Below, piece by piece: positions 34,669-42,049 of a stretch of DNA of 64,000 bases (the stretch's first letter is position 1; every line of letters starts with the position of its first letter). A model generated the notes under the pieces. It did no database searches, was not told the DNA's origin, and was given only the letters and a program-made list of their open reading frames with translations. Source of the stretch: Flavobacteriales bacterium (GTDB taxonomy: Bacteria > Bacteroidota > Bacteroidia > Flavobacteriales_F > PHOS-HE28); the NCBI GenBank assembly GCA_016716605.1, contig JADJWA010000001.1:3083001-3147000 (forward strand). Direction: 5' to 3'. The position numbers and the translations under genes are program-made.

Positions 34669-34671
34669 GGC

Positions 34672-34815
34672 TCAGAACTGCTGGTAAACGAACTTCACGG
34701 CGCTGGCTGCGGCATCCATGCTCACCGTGCGCGGATCATGGAGCCAGAGCAGGCCCAGGCCAAGCGCCGCATAGATCAGGGCCCACTTCGCGATCCGGGT
34801 GATGCGCTTGTTCAT
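34672..34815 (-). CDS. dltX: DltX-like small membrane protein, 47 aa
   Basis: A 47-residue open reading frame filling the gap between dltD and dltB. The ATG overlaps the dltD stop (ATGA), and the stop lies 3 bp before the dltB start. The sequence has a basic N-terminus (MNKRITRIAKW), one membrane helix (about residues 11-25, ALIYAALGLGLLWL) and the C-terminal end KFVYQQF. This fits DltX of Gram-positive dlt operons: about 45-50 residues, one helix and an F-x-Y-x-x-F tail, whose tyrosine (here Tyr44) is reported to carry D-alanine between DltB and DltD. It has been found by position and shape, not by a database search. Confidence 0.9.
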   Translation of the reverse strand: MNKRITRIAKWALIYAALGLGLLWLHDPRTVSMDAAASAVKFVYQQF

Positions 34816-36005
34816 GGCTCGCTGAAGTGCTCCACAAGGGCGCTATCCACCTTGTACCAGCCCATCCCGCCCAGATGCATCACATCGGTGAGCACGCCCG
34901 GCTGGAAGCGAGCGGTGTCGGTGGTCCATAGGTCGAGCAGGTCGAAGCCATGGGCGCGCACCTCTTGGCGCACATCGTCCATTGTGGGATCGGCCTCGTG
35001 CAGATTCGTGTACACATAAGGGTTGAGCGGTTGCAGGATGAAGAGCGGCCGTGCCTTCTCCGCCTGGAGGAGGCCGAGCAGCAGTCGCAGATCGCGCAGT
35101 TCGCGGCACCGCTCCTGCCCGATCACCTCCACCGCTTTGGCCTCGCCCTTCACGTACGCCGCGTAGTAATCATCGTTCACCAGCGCATTGTTATTCGTGC
35201 ACGAAGCGAGATGCTCCTGGCTGGAGCGCTCGAACAGCTCGCGCCACGGGATCGACTGGACCTTGGACATGCGCCATTCCACCAGGCCCGGGTGCATCGG
35301 TGGCGAGAGCAGCATGGGCTCCTTGGTGACCTCGATGCGCCAACGGTCCCAGGGCTGGCTGAAGAAGTACCGGGCGCGGCCCCAAATGGAGGCATCGCGC
35401 AGAAGCCATTTCACCACGGGCTGCGCGGAGCCGAGCTCATGCGCGTGCTCACGCAGGTAATCGGTGACGGGCGCGATGGCGGTATCGCCCTGCAACGCGC
35501 GATCGGCCATGGCATAGAGCGAGGGCGAAGGCTGGTACTCGAGGAAGGCGGCCAACTCGGTGCCGCGCTCGGCGCTGCGGCCCAGGAACCAGCCGGGCGA
35601 GAGCAGGATTGCGATGCGCGCATGCTCCAGCGGTGCATCGGCCGCGATCAGCTGCGCATGGATGCTGCGGCATTGGTTGCCGGCATGGCCCAAAGCGAGG
35701 AGCGGCACTTGCAGCTCCTGATTGAAGAAGTTCACCGGCTTGGCTGGATGGTCGGCACCGGTGAGCTCCGATGAGCCGAAGAGCACGATGCTGCCGCCGC
35801 TGCTGAAGGCCTGTGCCAGCAAGTGGCTCAGCCATGGCTCCCGGCTGTAATTCTCCAGATATCCCGTGAGCGGAAGGGCCAGCCGTGTGCTCGGCTCCGG
35901 TGGCGCGGCACTCGGCAATGAGGCCGACGCGGCCCATACGCACCCTGCGGCGATCAACAGGGCCGTCGCGTGCTCGAGCAGCAGCGATCGACCACTGACC
36001 TTCAT
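34812..36005 (-). CDS. dltD: DltD, D-alanyl transfer protein
   Basis: Extracytoplasmic esterase/transferase that places D-alanine on the final polymer. The 397-residue protein has one N-terminal membrane helix (about 13-30, TALLIAAGCVWAASASL) and then an SGNH-like domain: IVLFGSSELTG with the nucleophile Ser at 78-79, and DVMHLGGMGW with Asp374 and His377 completing the triad. LSPGWF and NPYVYTNLHEAD fit DltD as well. It overlaps dltC upstream and dltX downstream by four bases each, so the genes are translated in step. In Gram-positives the acceptor is teichoic acid; here it is unknown. Confidence 0.92.
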   Translation of the reverse strand: MKVSGRSLLLEHATALLIAAGCVWAASASLPSAAPPEPSTRLALPLTGYLENYSREPWLSHLLAQAFSSGGSIVLFGSSELTGADHPAKPVNFFNQELQVPLLALGHAGNQCRSIHAQLIAADAPLEHARIAILLSPGWFLGRSAERGTELAAFLEYQPSPSLYAMADRALQGDTAIAPVTDYLREHAHELGSAQPVVKWLLRDASIWGRARYFFSQPWDRWRIEVTKEPMLLSPPMHPGLVEWRMSKVQSIPWRELFERSSQEHLASCTNNNALVNDDYYAAYVKGEAKAVEVIGQERCRELRDLRLLLGLLQAEKARPLFILQPLNPYVYTNLHEADPTMDDVRQEVRAHGFDLLDLWTTDTARFQPGVLTDVMHLGGMGWYKVDSALVEHFSEP

Positions 36006-36250
36006 GCGCGCTTCAATTGCACATACGCCGCAATCGAATCAACGCTCGCGAAATGCTGCGCGTTGATGTCCACGAAGGGGATGCTGATCCCGAAGGCGCC
36101 TTCGAGCGCCACGGCGAGGTCCACAGCGCCCACGCTGTCGAGGATGCGGTCCTCGAGCAGGCGTTCGTCATCGCGGATGTCGCGGAAGGCCACGTTGGCC
36201 ACCTCCTGCCGGATGGTCGATCGGATGGCCTCGTGATCCATGGGTGTCAT
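36002..36250 (-). CDS. dltC: D-alanine carrier protein
   Basis: An 82-residue acyl-carrier-type protein. The phosphopantetheine attachment site is Ser39 in LLEDRILDSVGAVDLAVAL, which follows the DltC pattern (Leu-Leu-Asp-Ser) rather than the fatty-acid ACP DSLD. It would receive D-alanine from DltA and deliver it to DltB. The ATG at 36250 overlaps the rny stop (ATGA), so dltC is probably translated by ribosomes leaving rny; an ATG three codons later is also possible. It is the first gene of the dlt group. Confidence 0.93.
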   Translation of the reverse strand: MTPMDHEAIRSTIRQEVANVAFRDIRDDERLLEDRILDSVGAVDLAVALEGAFGISIPFVDINAQHFASVDSIAAYVQLKRA

Positions 36251-37794
36251 TTCGCCACGGCCACCGAGCGCTTCTCGCGGATCACGGTGATCTTCACCTG
36301 GCCGGGATAGGTCATCTCCTTCATGATGCGGTCAGCGATGCTCATGCTGATCTCATCGCTCTGCTGGTCGGTGATGCGATCGCTCTCGACCATCACGCGC
36401 AGCTCGCGGCCCGCCTGTATGGCGAAGGCCTTGGTGACGCCTTGGTAGCTCATGGCGAGGCTTTCCAAGTCGTTCAGGCGCTGGATGTACGCTTCGACGG
36501 CCTCCCGGCGCGCGCCGGGCCGGGCTCCGCTGATAGCATCGCAGGCCTGGATGATCGGTGAGAGCAGGGTGTTCATCTCGATCTCGTCGTGGTGGGCGCC
36601 GATGGCGTTGCACACGTCGGGCTTCTCACCGTACTTCTCGGCGAGCTTCATGCCTAGCAGGGCGTGCGGCAGCTCTGGCTCCTCGTCCGGGACCTTGCCG
36701 ATATCGTGCAGCAGGCCCGCGCGCTTTGCGGCTTTCGGATTGAGGCCCAGTTCGGCGGCCATGATGGCGCTGAGGTTGGCGGTCTCGCGGCTGTGCATGA
36801 GCAGGTTCTGCCCGTAGCTGCTCCGGTATTTCATGCGGCCCACCATGCGGATGAGTTCATTGTGCAGGCCATGCACGCCCAGATCGATGCATGTGCGCTT
36901 GCCCACCTCCATGATCTCCTCCTCGAGGTGCTTCTTGGTCTTGGCCACGATCTCCTCGATGCGGGCCGGGTGGATGCGGCCATCCTTCACCAATTGGTGG
37001 AGCGCAAGCCGCGCCACTTCGCGGCGCACGGCGTCGAAGCAACTGAGGATGATGGCGCCCGGGGTATCGTCCACTATCACCTCAACCCCGGTGAGTTCCT
37101 CCAAGGTGCGGATGTTCCGCCCTTCACGGCCGATCACGCGTCCCTTCACATCGTCGTTATCGATATGGAACACGCTCACGCTGTTCTCGATGGCGTGTTC
37201 GGTGGCCACCCGTTGGATGGTCTGGATCACGATGCGCTTGGCTTCCTTGTTCGCGTTCACCTTGGCCTCCTCCTGCACCTCCTTGATGTGCGCCATGGCC
37301 GCTGTGCGCGCCTCGTCCTGCAAGCTGGTCACCAATTGCTTCTTCGCCTCCTCGGCATTGAGTCCGCTGATGTTCTCAAGCAGGGCCACCTGCTTCGCAT
37401 GGGCCTTTTCGACTTCCTCCCGGCGCCGCTCCACGCCTGCCAGCTTCTGCTCCAATTCGCCCTTCAGGCGATCCACGTTCTTCTCCTTATTGGCCAGTTC
37501 CTGCTGCTGGCGGCTCAATTGCTGCTCGCGCTGCTTGGCCTTCTCCTGGGCCTGCTGAACATGGCGCTCGCGCTCCCGCACTTCCTTCTCGTGCTGCTCT
37601 TTCAACTGAAGGAACTTCTCCTTGGCTTGAAGGATCTTGTCTTTCTTGAGCGCCTCGGCTTCCACTTCGGCCTCTTTCAGGATGCCATCGCGCCGCTTGC
37701 GCATGATGCTGTTCAAGGCGAGGAAGACGATGATGCCGCCGACCACCAAGCCGGCCAGGGCTCCAATCAGTATGCTGACAATGTCGATTTCCAT
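36247..37794 (-). CDS. rny: Ribonuclease Y
   Basis: Membrane-anchored endoribonuclease that starts mRNA decay. The 515-residue protein has an N-terminal membrane helix (about residues 6-28, VSILIGALAGLVVGGIIVFLAL, described in part), a long coiled coil to about residue 185, a KH RNA-binding domain (GRVIGREGRNIRTLEELTGV) and an HD phosphohydrolase domain with GLLHDIGKV. All elements and the length match the family. A perfect 8-bp hairpin ends one base before the ATG. The stop codon overlaps dltC, linking this housekeeping gene to the D-alanylation genes. Confidence 0.97.
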   Translation of the reverse strand: MEIDIVSILIGALAGLVVGGIIVFLALNSIMRKRRDGILKEAEVEAEALKKDKILQAKEKFLQLKEQHEKEVRERERHVQQAQEKAKQREQQLSRQQQELANKEKNVDRLKGELEQKLAGVERRREEVEKAHAKQVALLENISGLNAEEAKKQLVTSLQDEARTAAMAHIKEVQEEAKVNANKEAKRIVIQTIQRVATEHAIENSVSVFHIDNDDVKGRVIGREGRNIRTLEELTGVEVIVDDTPGAIILSCFDAVRREVARLALHQLVKDGRIHPARIEEIVAKTKKHLEEEIMEVGKRTCIDLGVHGLHNELIRMVGRMKYRSSYGQNLLMHSRETANLSAIMAAELGLNPKAAKRAGLLHDIGKVPDEEPELPHALLGMKLAEKYGEKPDVCNAIGAHHDEIEMNTLLSPIIQACDAISGARPGARREAVEAYIQRLNDLESLAMSYQGVTKAFAIQAGRELRVMVESDRITDQQSDEISMSIADRIMKEMTYPGQVKITVIREKRSVAVAK

Positions 37795-37795
37795 G

Positions 37796-37818
37796 GGTCC
37801 ATGTGTTTTTCATGGACC
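37796..37818 (-). promoter_or_regulatory. Hairpin directly upstream of the rny start codon
   Basis: GGTCCATG (37796-37803) and CATGGACC (37811-37818) form a perfect 8-bp stem with a 7-base loop. In the minus-strand mRNA the hairpin ends one base before the rny ATG, where ribosomes must land, and has no U tract, so it looks more like a translational control or RNase Y autocleavage site than a terminator. Confidence 0.6.
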
Positions 37819-37846
37819 GCGCCGGGCCTCCGTGGGCGGGAGCGTG

Positions 37847-38131
37847 TCAGGACCGCAGATCGCCGAGCATCCGATCAATCTCCTCCACCAAGGCCGCTGC
37901 GGCTTCGGCTTCTTGCCGTGCCGCGTTGCTGTTAAGGGCGCGCACGGTGACTTCGAGCGCGGCCATGGCCAGCAGGTCCTGCTTATCGGTGAGGGGGAAG
38001 CCCGACTTGAAGCGGGCCATGCTCTCGTTGATCTCGTCCACGGCGCGCCGCACGTTCAACTCCTCCGACTGTTGGATGGTCAGGGGATAGGCCCGTCCGG
38101 CGACCTCGACATTGATGGAACGTTCTTCCAT
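37847..38131 (-). CDS. zapA: Cell division protein ZapA
   Basis: A 94-residue FtsZ-associated protein. The N-terminal strand pair (SINVEVAGRAYPLTI) and the following helix with EELNVRRAVDEINESM, then LAMAALEVTVRAL and a coiled coil, follow the ZapA pattern. It promotes bundling of FtsZ filaments in the Z-ring. It lies 12 bp after the coiled-coil gene, the likely ZapB-type partner, and 52 bp before rny, the common Bacteroidota order. Confidence 0.92.
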   Translation of the reverse strand: MEERSINVEVAGRAYPLTIQQSEELNVRRAVDEINESMARFKSGFPLTDKQDLLAMAALEVTVRALNSNAARQEAEAAAALVEEIDRMLGDLRS

Positions 38132-38143
38132 GGCTATGCGACG

Positions 38144-38437
38144 CTAATTCTGGATGAGTTCCAGGCAGCGGTCAATCTCATGAACCAGTTCGTCGATCCG
38201 TTCCTCTGCTCCCGGAACGGCCGCCTCATGAGCGGCTTTCGTGTTCCGGAGGACCTCGTTCTCCTTCTCCAACTCAGCTACACGCTGTTTGAGCACCTCT
38301 TCCGTGCGCTGGTGCTCACGGATGCCGTGCTCCAGTTCCGTAACCCGGGCCTGCACGGTCTTGTGCTCCTTCAGCAAGGAGTTCACACGGCCTTTCAGGT
38401 GCTCGAGGCGATCCAACAGCGTTTGCATGGCTTGCAT
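38144..38437 (-). CDS. Coiled-coil protein, ZapB-like partner of ZapA
   Basis: A 97-residue protein that is almost entirely coiled coil: LLDRLEHLKGRVNSLL, VAELEKENEVLRN and DELVHEIDRCLELI have clear heptads, with a break near residue 70. No other domain is present. Position directly before zapA and the size suggest a ZapB-type division factor, although sequence alone cannot prove this. Starts at 38437 (MQAMQTLL) or 38428 are possible; a longer upstream frame was rejected because it would run through the promoter. Confidence 0.75.
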   Translation of the reverse strand: MQAMQTLLDRLEHLKGRVNSLLKEHKTVQARVTELEHGIREHQRTEEVLKQRVAELEKENEVLRNTKAAHEAAVPGAEERIDELVHEIDRCLELIQN

Positions 38438-38464
38438 CGGGAAAAACGTTTCGCAGTCCGGGGC

Positions 38465-38472
38465 CGAAGATA
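38465..38472 (-). promoter_or_regulatory. -7 element of the zapA-rny-dlt operon
   Basis: The minus strand reads TATCTTCG, the TAnnTTYG form, with transcription expected near 38458 and a leader of about 21 bases. No other strong -7 box was seen until the dlt genes end, so this may drive seven or more genes, down to dltA. Confidence 0.5.
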
Positions 38473-38611
38473 GCCGCGCCCCCATACGATGAAGGCATAT
38501 TGTTTGAACCTCACGGTGTTAGCTGATCACGGCAAGTGCTCCGGCCCTATTCCCATCGGCCACGGGTACACTTGCAAGGTCTGCAACCGGCGCTCATCTG
38601 AATACGAATCA

Positions 38612-40339
38612 ATGAATCACTTCCGACTTCTGGTCAATTATGCTAAATCGTTGGCCATCTGCATGTTGATACCTATCTGGGTCCGCGCCCAATCGGATAG
38701 CCTGAGAGGCAGGTACATCAGCCCGATGGACATCCCGATTGAACTCTCGGGGAACTTCATGGAGCCCCGCTCGGATCATTTCCATTCGGGGCTCGACATG
38801 CGCACCCAAGGCCGTGAGGGCATACCGGTAAGGGCAGTGGCCGATGGTTGGGTGAGCCGGATCAAGATCAGTCCCTACGGGTATGGGAAGGCGGTGTACA
38901 TCGAGCATCCGGACGGCCATACCACGGTGTATGGCCACCTGCAGCAACTCACCGGACAGGTGGGTGAGGCTTGCCTGGATCAGCAATACCGCCAGAAGTA
39001 TTTCAGCATCGACTGGGCCGTGGAGAAAGGCGCGCTTCCGTTGAAGCAAGGAGAGGTATTCGCCTTAAGCGGCAACACCGGGGGCAGCGGCGGGCCCCAC
39101 CTGCATTTCGAGGTGCGCAACTCCGGCAGCCAGCACGCACTCGACCCGGAGGCCATGGGCTTCCGTGCAGCCGACCATGTTCCGCCGGAGATCCACGGCA
39201 TCCGGATCTACGCGCTCACCGATAGCTCGCGCACCGCACCCTACCCGGATCAAGCGGTGGGCTACGCGACGCAGGGCGGGGCGGGCAGGTACACCTTGAA
39301 ATCGCCCCCTCGGGCCTTCGGTACCGTGGGCATTGCCGTGAACACCTTCGATCGCTACGACAACGGTTCGGCCAAATGCGGCGTAAGGCGGATCGTGGTG
39401 CTGGTTGACAGCGTGCCCCACTTCAGCGCCACCCTCGACCATGTTGATTTCAGCCATAACCGCTACTGCAACGCCCATGTAGATTACGAGCTCTTCAAGG
39501 GCCGGAAGATGGATTACCACCGATGCTACAAGCAACCCAACAACAAGCTCCGCCTTTACGGGAAAGAAGGCCCTCAAGGGCGCATCGTGCTGGACCCAGG
39601 CCAGGAGCGCCAAGTACTGGTGATCGCCACCGATGCCAATGGCAATGCCAGTGAGCTGCGATTCGCGCTGAGGGGCGCAACGGCCGAAGCAGCGGCTCAA
39701 TGGCCGCGCGCGGAAGCGAAAGGAAGCCTGCTTCGGTGGGATGCGGCCAATCGCATCGAGGAGGAAGGCATCCGTTTCAGCCTGCCGTCTCATTCACTGT
39801 ATGATGACGCCTACGTTACCTACGAGCGGAAACCGGCACTAGGCCGCACGGTCGGACCAGTGCATGTCATCGGTGAGGCGCTCATCCCGTTGCACACCGC
39901 CGCCGATCTAAGCCTGCCTGTTGAAACGCCGAATCCCACCAAGGCGCTTATCGTGAAGATGGACCCCGACGGCAGCGTAGCCAGCGCTGCGGGTGGTGAA
40001 TACGCCGACGGCTGGATCACTGCCCAAGTGAAGTCCTTCGGCACTTACGCGGTGATGATCGACACCACCCCGCCTGCGATCACCAACATCGACCTGAGCG
40101 CAGACATGAAGGGCCGTAGGGGCTTCAGCCTGAAGGTCGCCGACAACCTGAGCGGCGTCGGGTCCTGGCGCGGCACGCTGAACGGCGAGTGGATCCTGCT
40201 CGAATACGAGCCGAAGACCAAAACCGTGACCCATGCGTTCGACAAGCACAGCCGCATGCCCGGGAGGAAGGAATTCAAGCTGACGGTAACCGATGAGCGA
40301 GGGAACACCAGCAGTTACCGATTGGAATTCGCGCATTGA
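38612..40339 (+). CDS. Exported M23 family metallopeptidase
   Basis: A 575-residue exported protein that probably cleaves peptidoglycan cross-links. Residues 1-26 form a signal peptide ending WVRAQ. The LytM/M23 domain follows: DHFHSGLDMRTQGREG (first zinc His/Asp), VYGHLQQL and GGPHLHFEVRN (last His-x-His) between residues about 50 and 210. The remaining 360 residues are beta-rich and end ERGNTSSYRLEFAH, perhaps an Ig-like or outer-membrane binding region. The ATG at 38612 is the one that makes the signal peptide; the longer frame lacks export features. It is divergent from the zapA operon. Confidence 0.93.
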   Translation: MNHFRLLVNYAKSLAICMLIPIWVRAQSDSLRGRYISPMDIPIELSGNFMEPRSDHFHSGLDMRTQGREGIPVRAVADGWVSRIKISPYGYGKAVYIEHPDGHTTVYGHLQQLTGQVGEACLDQQYRQKYFSIDWAVEKGALPLKQGEVFALSGNTGGSGGPHLHFEVRNSGSQHALDPEAMGFRAADHVPPEIHGIRIYALTDSSRTAPYPDQAVGYATQGGAGRYTLKSPPRAFGTVGIAVNTFDRYDNGSAKCGVRRIVVLVDSVPHFSATLDHVDFSHNRYCNAHVDYELFKGRKMDYHRCYKQPNNKLRLYGKEGPQGRIVLDPGQERQVLVIATDANGNASELRFALRGATAEAAAQWPRAEAKGSLLRWDAANRIEEEGIRFSLPSHSLYDDAYVTYERKPALGRTVGPVHVIGEALIPLHTAADLSLPVETPNPTKALIVKMDPDGSVASAAGGEYADGWITAQVKSFGTYAVMIDTTPPAITNIDLSADMKGRRGFSLKVADNLSGVGSWRGTLNGEWILLEYEPKTKTVTHAFDKHSRMPGRKEFKLTVTDERGNTSSYRLEFAH

Positions 40340-40346
40340 GCAGGGC

Positions 40347-40997
40347 ATGAACCTGCTCCTTGCCCATAATCCGGCCTGGCCTGGTCGGCTTCTCTTGTGC
40401 GCCGCTCTCCTGCTTCAAGCCTCGCTGGCAACAGTTGCTCAAACACGCGTAGCCAAGGATCTGCGCGATGGCGACCTCCTCTTCCAGCACATGGGCGGTG
40501 AGCAAGGCATGGCCTTGCAGCTGGCCACCGGAAGCCCATGGACGCATGTGGGCATCGCCTTCCGCGAGGATGACCAATGGCAAGTGCTCGAAGCGGTGGG
40601 GCCGGTAAAGCGGACGCCATTGGCCGAGTGGCTCGAGCAGGGCAATGGTGAGTTCGCAGCAATGCGCCTTAAGGAAGCCGATCACCTGTTGGATGAAGCT
40701 GCCCTCGCGCGACTTCGAGAAGCAGCGAAACCCTTCATGGGCATTGGTTACGACTGGAAATTCGATTGGAACGATGATCTGATCTATTGCTCGGAACTGA
40801 TCTGGAAGGTGTACGAGCGCGCACTCGGCATCCGACTTTGCGAGCCGAAGCCCATGCGTGCCTATGACCTCAGCGATCCCTTGGTCCGCCAAGTGATGCA
40901 CGAGCGGTATGGCGCTACCCCGCCGCTCGATGAGCCCATGGTCGCACCAGCAACCCTGATGGATTGCCCGCTCCTGCGACATGTCGCGCACCGCTGA
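40347..40997 (+). CDS. YiiX-like permuted NlpC/P60 peptidase, exported
   Basis: A 216-residue protein with a signal-like N-terminus (LLLCAALLLQASLATVAQ). It carries the circularly permuted NlpC/P60 pattern of YiiX/YebB proteins: LRDGDLLFQHMGG, the catalytic His in SPWTHVGIAF, and the catalytic Cys in DLIYCSELIWKVYERALG. These enzymes act on cell-wall or lipid-linked amides. It begins 7 bp after the M23 peptidase gene, so the two are likely co-expressed envelope enzymes. Confidence 0.88.
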   Translation: MNLLLAHNPAWPGRLLLCAALLLQASLATVAQTRVAKDLRDGDLLFQHMGGEQGMALQLATGSPWTHVGIAFREDDQWQVLEAVGPVKRTPLAEWLEQGNGEFAAMRLKEADHLLDEAALARLREAAKPFMGIGYDWKFDWNDDLIYCSELIWKVYERALGIRLCEPKPMRAYDLSDPLVRQVMHERYGATPPLDEPMVAPATLMDCPLLRHVAHR

Positions 40998-41015
40998 ACC
41001 TGCTTACTTCGGCGC

Positions 41016-41815
41016 ATGCGGTTCACATGGGGCTTACCGGTGCTCCTGATCGGATGCACGGCACCTGATCCGGGGAATGCACGGATCATCGGTCACGGCG
41101 GATCCGGGCCGGAAGCCGATTGGCCGATGAATAGCGAGCAGAGCCTTCGCGCGGCGCTTGACCTGGGGATCGACGGGATTGAACTCGACGCGCAACTCAC
41201 GGCCGATGGGGTCCTTCTGGCCTACCATGAATCAGACCTCTCCGAACTCACGGCATGCAGCGGCAAGGTGAATGCACATCCCTGGGAAATGCTTCAAGCG
41301 TGTGCGGTCATCGATGCGAATGCGCGATTCCCGCTCGTGCGGATCGACTCGCTCTTGGTTGGCCTCGCCGCATGCATCCCGATGCCGATTTCACCCTCGA
41401 CTGCAAACTCTTCGCCCAAGGCGACTGGTGGGACTACCTGCACGCCTTCTCGGATGCCGTGCTCGAGTTGGAATCGCATCCCCGACTCACGGGCAGGATC
41501 CTGGTCGATTGCCAGACCGAGGATTTCCTGCGCCTGCTCTGCGAGAAACGCCCGGGCTTCGGGGCTTACCTGTACATCACCGAGATGGAACGCGCGGCTG
41601 AACGCGCTCGTGCACTGGGCTGCGCCGGCATCACGATCCCGTACGAAAAGGCCACGGCCAGCGGGATGGAAGCGTTGCGAAGCGCCGGGCTCAAAGCCAC
41701 GCTATTCGGAACCCGAGGATTGTTCGCGCACAGCAGGGCGTTGAGCCTTAAACCCGATAGGCTGCAGACCGATCGGCCTTCGTATGCCGCGGGCCTGCGC
41801 ATTCGGCGCGATTGA
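41016..41815 (+). pseudogene. Lipoprotein glycerophosphodiester phosphodiesterase, frameshifted
   Basis: The gene reads as one GDPD-like protein only if a frame change is allowed near 41365-41376. The first part starts MRFTWGLPVLLIGC (lipobox with Cys14) and has IIGHGGSG, MNSEQSLRAAL and GIDGIELDAQLTADGVL, the GDPD signature with its metal-binding Glu and Asp. The second, in the -1 frame, continues HPDADFTLDCKLFAQGDWW to the natural end GLRIRRD. One base seems to be missing in between. There is no homopolymer or slippery site, so either a real inactivating deletion or a sequencing error is possible. Both halves keep normal coding character, which favours a recent event or an error. Confidence 0.8.
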
Positions 41816-41850
41816 ATCACCTCGGGCACGGCCGCTCCGGATCGCGCCAG

Positions 41851-41858
41851 TATCTTCG
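41851..41858 (+). promoter_or_regulatory. -7 element of the tRNA-Arg gene
   Basis: TATCTTCG followed by CCGCCGC. Transcription would start near 41865, three bases before the mature 5' end of the tRNA, so little or no 5' leader would be removed. Confidence 0.5.
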
Positions 41859-41867
41859 CCGCCGCTT

Positions 41868-41941
41868 GGCCCCGTAGTTCAATTGGATAGAATGACAGAT
41901 TCCGGTTCTGTTGGTTGCAGGTTCGAGTCCTGCCGGGGTCA
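41868..41941 (+). tRNA. tRNA-Arg(CCG)
   Basis: A 74-base cloverleaf. The acceptor stem pairs 41868-41874 (GGCCCCG) with 41934-41940 (CGGGGTC), one G-T wobble; the discriminator base is A. The anticodon stem ACAGA/TCTGT encloses the loop TTCCGGT, giving anticodon CCG at 41902-41904, which reads CGG arginine codons. The T loop is TTCGAGT. The CCA end is not encoded. Confidence 0.97.
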
Positions 41942-42049
41942 CTGAAACTGGTTCGGCCGTATGCACCGAACGAATCCGCCCTCCTGGCGCGCACAACATC
42001 GTTCACGGCAGCGCGTAGAAACCCGCCGCTTCCGATCGAGCCGGGAATC

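Noticed and set aside
38489..38611. Upstream extension of the M23 peptidase with a Cys-x2-Cys pair
   Set aside because: The extension lacks export features and would bury the signal peptide; the ATG at 38612 gives a normal signal peptide.
41817..41999. Minus-strand frame of 60 codons across the tRNA gene
   Set aside because: It lies over tRNA-Arg; its protein-like sequence (PAGLEPATNR) is a well-known artefact of antisense tRNA translation.
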